Source: Verrucomicrobiaceae bacterium
GTDB taxonomy: Bacteria; Verrucomicrobiota; Verrucomicrobiia; Verrucomicrobiales; Akkermansiaceae
NCBI GenBank assembly: GCA_027486655.1
Contig: JAIXOR010000073.1
Span: forward strand, 124,001 to 188,000
DNA length: 64,000 bases
Reading direction: 5' to 3'
The position numbers were made by a program, and so were the translations under genes. The notes below the pieces were generated by a model. It had not been told where the DNA came from. It worked only from the letters and a program-made list of their open reading frames with translations, and ran no database searches. Positions 60,563 to 64,000 of the stretch are shown one piece after another; the first letter of the stretch is position 1; each line of letters starts with the position of its first letter.

Positions 60563-60620
60563 ACGCGACCCATTGCAACCCATGCGGACGCGCTCTATCG
60601 TCTATCAAAACGCAACCGCC

Positions 60621-63194
<2,574 letters not shown>

Positions 63195-63306
63195 AGACGC
63201 ACGATGGTTGGGTCGCAGCCGGCATTGACCCGTCTGGAATATCACCGGTGCCCCGCGTTTTCTCATGGATGCGGGGGGCACCGCTTTGTTAGTCTCCGGC
63301 GAGACC

Positions 63307-63936
63307 ATGCAGCACTTCCCTGAACTCCAGCTCACCTTTCAAGAAGCCCGCGTCCTCGGCTGTTTGTTGGAAAAGGAAATCCTCACGCCCGACAGCTACC
63401 CGCTTACCCACAACTCGCTGGTCATCGCCTGCAACCAAAGCACCAGCCGCGATCCCATCACCCGTTTCACCGGCGAGGAGGTCTCGGAAGCCCTGCGCGG
63501 ACTTTCGGAGAAATACCTCGTCGAGAAAATCCTCGGCGGCCGCGCCCCGAAGTTCGAACACTGCATCCAGGACGTGCTGAGCATGCAACCGAGCGAGCGC
63601 GCCGTCCTCACTGTCCTGCTGCTGCGCGGCCCCCAGACCGCCGGTGAAATCCGCCAACGCACCGATCGTTTGCACCTCTTTGCTTCATTGGAAGAAGTGG
63701 AGGAAACGCTCACCTGGTTCATCGAATACCCACACGGCCCGCTCGTCCGCCGGATCCCGGTGGGGGAGGGGCGCAGGGTGGAGACTTTTGTGCAGCTTCT
63801 CTCTCCGGCTGTGGCGGACACCACGGAACCCGCTGCGACCGCGCTTGCGAAAGACGATTGGCGTGCCGCCATCGAAGCGCGGGTAGCCAAGCTGGAGGCG
63901 GAGGTTGCCGAGCTCAGAGCCCGCCAAACACCTTAG
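63307..63936 (+). CDS. YceH-family (DUF480) protein
   Basis: A 209-residue cytosolic protein. LTFQEARVLGCLLEKEILTP, DSYPLTHNSLVIACNQ, STSRDPI and LTVLLLRGPQTAGEIRQRT are the hallmark segments of the YceH family, two winged-helix domains of unknown cellular role, usually 210-220 residues. A C-terminal coiled coil (IEARVAKLEAEVAELRARQ) closes the protein. ATG 63307 with an upstream GGCGAGA was chosen over an in-frame ATG at 63265, which has no ribosome site. The 112-bp gap to clpB holds no visible terminator. Confidence 0.9.
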   Translation: MQHFPELQLTFQEARVLGCLLEKEILTPDSYPLTHNSLVIACNQSTSRDPITRFTGEEVSEALRGLSEKYLVEKILGGRAPKFEHCIQDVLSMQPSERAVLTVLLLRGPQTAGEIRQRTDRLHLFASLEEVEETLTWFIEYPHGPLVRRIPVGEGRRVETFVQLLSPAVADTTEPAATALAKDDWRAAIEARVAKLEAEVAELRARQTP

Positions 63937-63955
63937 GAAAAGCTTCATCAAGGAG

Positions 63956-63975
63956 TGGCGATCTCCGAATCGCCA
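63956..63975. terminator. hairpin downstream of yceH-family gene
   Basis: TGGCGAT and ATCGCCA, an exact 7-bp stem with a 6-base loop, 20 bp after the yceH-family stop. It lacks a T tract, so it may be a weak terminator or a copy of a small dispersed intergenic palindrome. No second copy was noticed in this window. The remaining bases to 64000 contain no recognisable gene. Confidence 0.4.
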
Positions 63976-64000
63976 TGCCCATGAGAAACCGATGAATTGA

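Noticed and set aside
60442-60573. N-terminal extension of the helical hypothetical gene up to 60573
   Set aside because: The region is AT-rich, contains a perfect palindrome and overlaps the likely clpB promoter, so it looks regulatory rather than coding.

Overview
The window is a high-GC bacterial chromosome segment with densely packed genes on both strands. Gene content suggests the phylum Verrucomicrobiota, in the Luteolibacter/Haloferula/Verrucomicrobium range. Pointers are a PEP-CTERM sorted protein, a lone type II pseudopilin, a discoidin-sensor kinase, TPR-tailed kinase-like membrane proteins and several secreted beta-helix or glycosidase proteins. This assignment is inference; there is no rRNA, tRNA or other decisive marker in the window.

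Left flank (1-20.1 kb): mostly housekeeping genes with a few odd proteins. It holds aroB (cut by the window edge), a cupin gene overlapping a discoidin-domain sensor histidine kinase and its LuxR-type regulator, a secreted beta-helix protein, a PpiD/SurA-like chaperone with a TPR partner, a polytopic membrane protein fused to a hot-dog thioesterase domain, ispH, a membrane pseudokinase with a TPR-like tail, sufE, a pseudopilin, a low-molecular-weight phosphatase, two rRNA methyltransferases (RlmI-like and RsmB-like) and a zinc-ribbon membrane protein.

Centre (20.1-41.7 kb): a minus-strand hybrid PKS-NRPS operon of about 21.5 kb, read from 41652 down to 20128. In transcription order it encodes a stand-alone A-PCP protein; a 2977-residue KS-AT-ACP-aminotransferase-C-A(N-methyltransferase)-PCP protein; C-A-PCP-TE; a PEP-CTERM surface protein; FAAL-ACP-C-A-PCP; and a 4'-phosphopantetheinyl transferase. 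The expected product is a lipopeptide with a beta-amino, malonate-derived unit and an N-methylated residue. Binding-pocket residues read by eye suggest Gly, (N-methyl-)Ala and Val, plus one unassigned residue. The operon has no transporter of its own.

Divergent from it (41.7-48.8 kb) is a plus-strand polysaccharide-export operon: outer-membrane beta-barrel, Wza-like export protein, Wzc-like ATPase, polyprenyl glycosylphosphotransferase and a Wzx/MATE-like flippase. It has no further glycosyltransferase and no polymerase. A perfect 12-bp palindrome lies in the 90-bp region between the two operons.

Right flank (48.8-64 kb): after a bidirectional terminator comes a zinc-ribbon membrane protein, then a small membrane protein, a radical SAM protein resembling the tetraether-lipid-synthase (Tes/MJ0619) family, another small membrane protein with a TTG start, and an Lgt-like membrane enzyme. 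The radical SAM, small-membrane and Lgt-like genes look like one lipid-modification cassette. Then follow folK, a Deg-type protease, a GH5 endoglucanase-like protein, a Dabb protein, a large propeller/TPR-like protein, two unknown proteins, clpB and a YceH-family gene. The strongest candidates for something undescribed are the PKS-NRPS operon with its embedded PEP-CTERM protein and divergent export operon, and the radical SAM/Lgt-like cassette.
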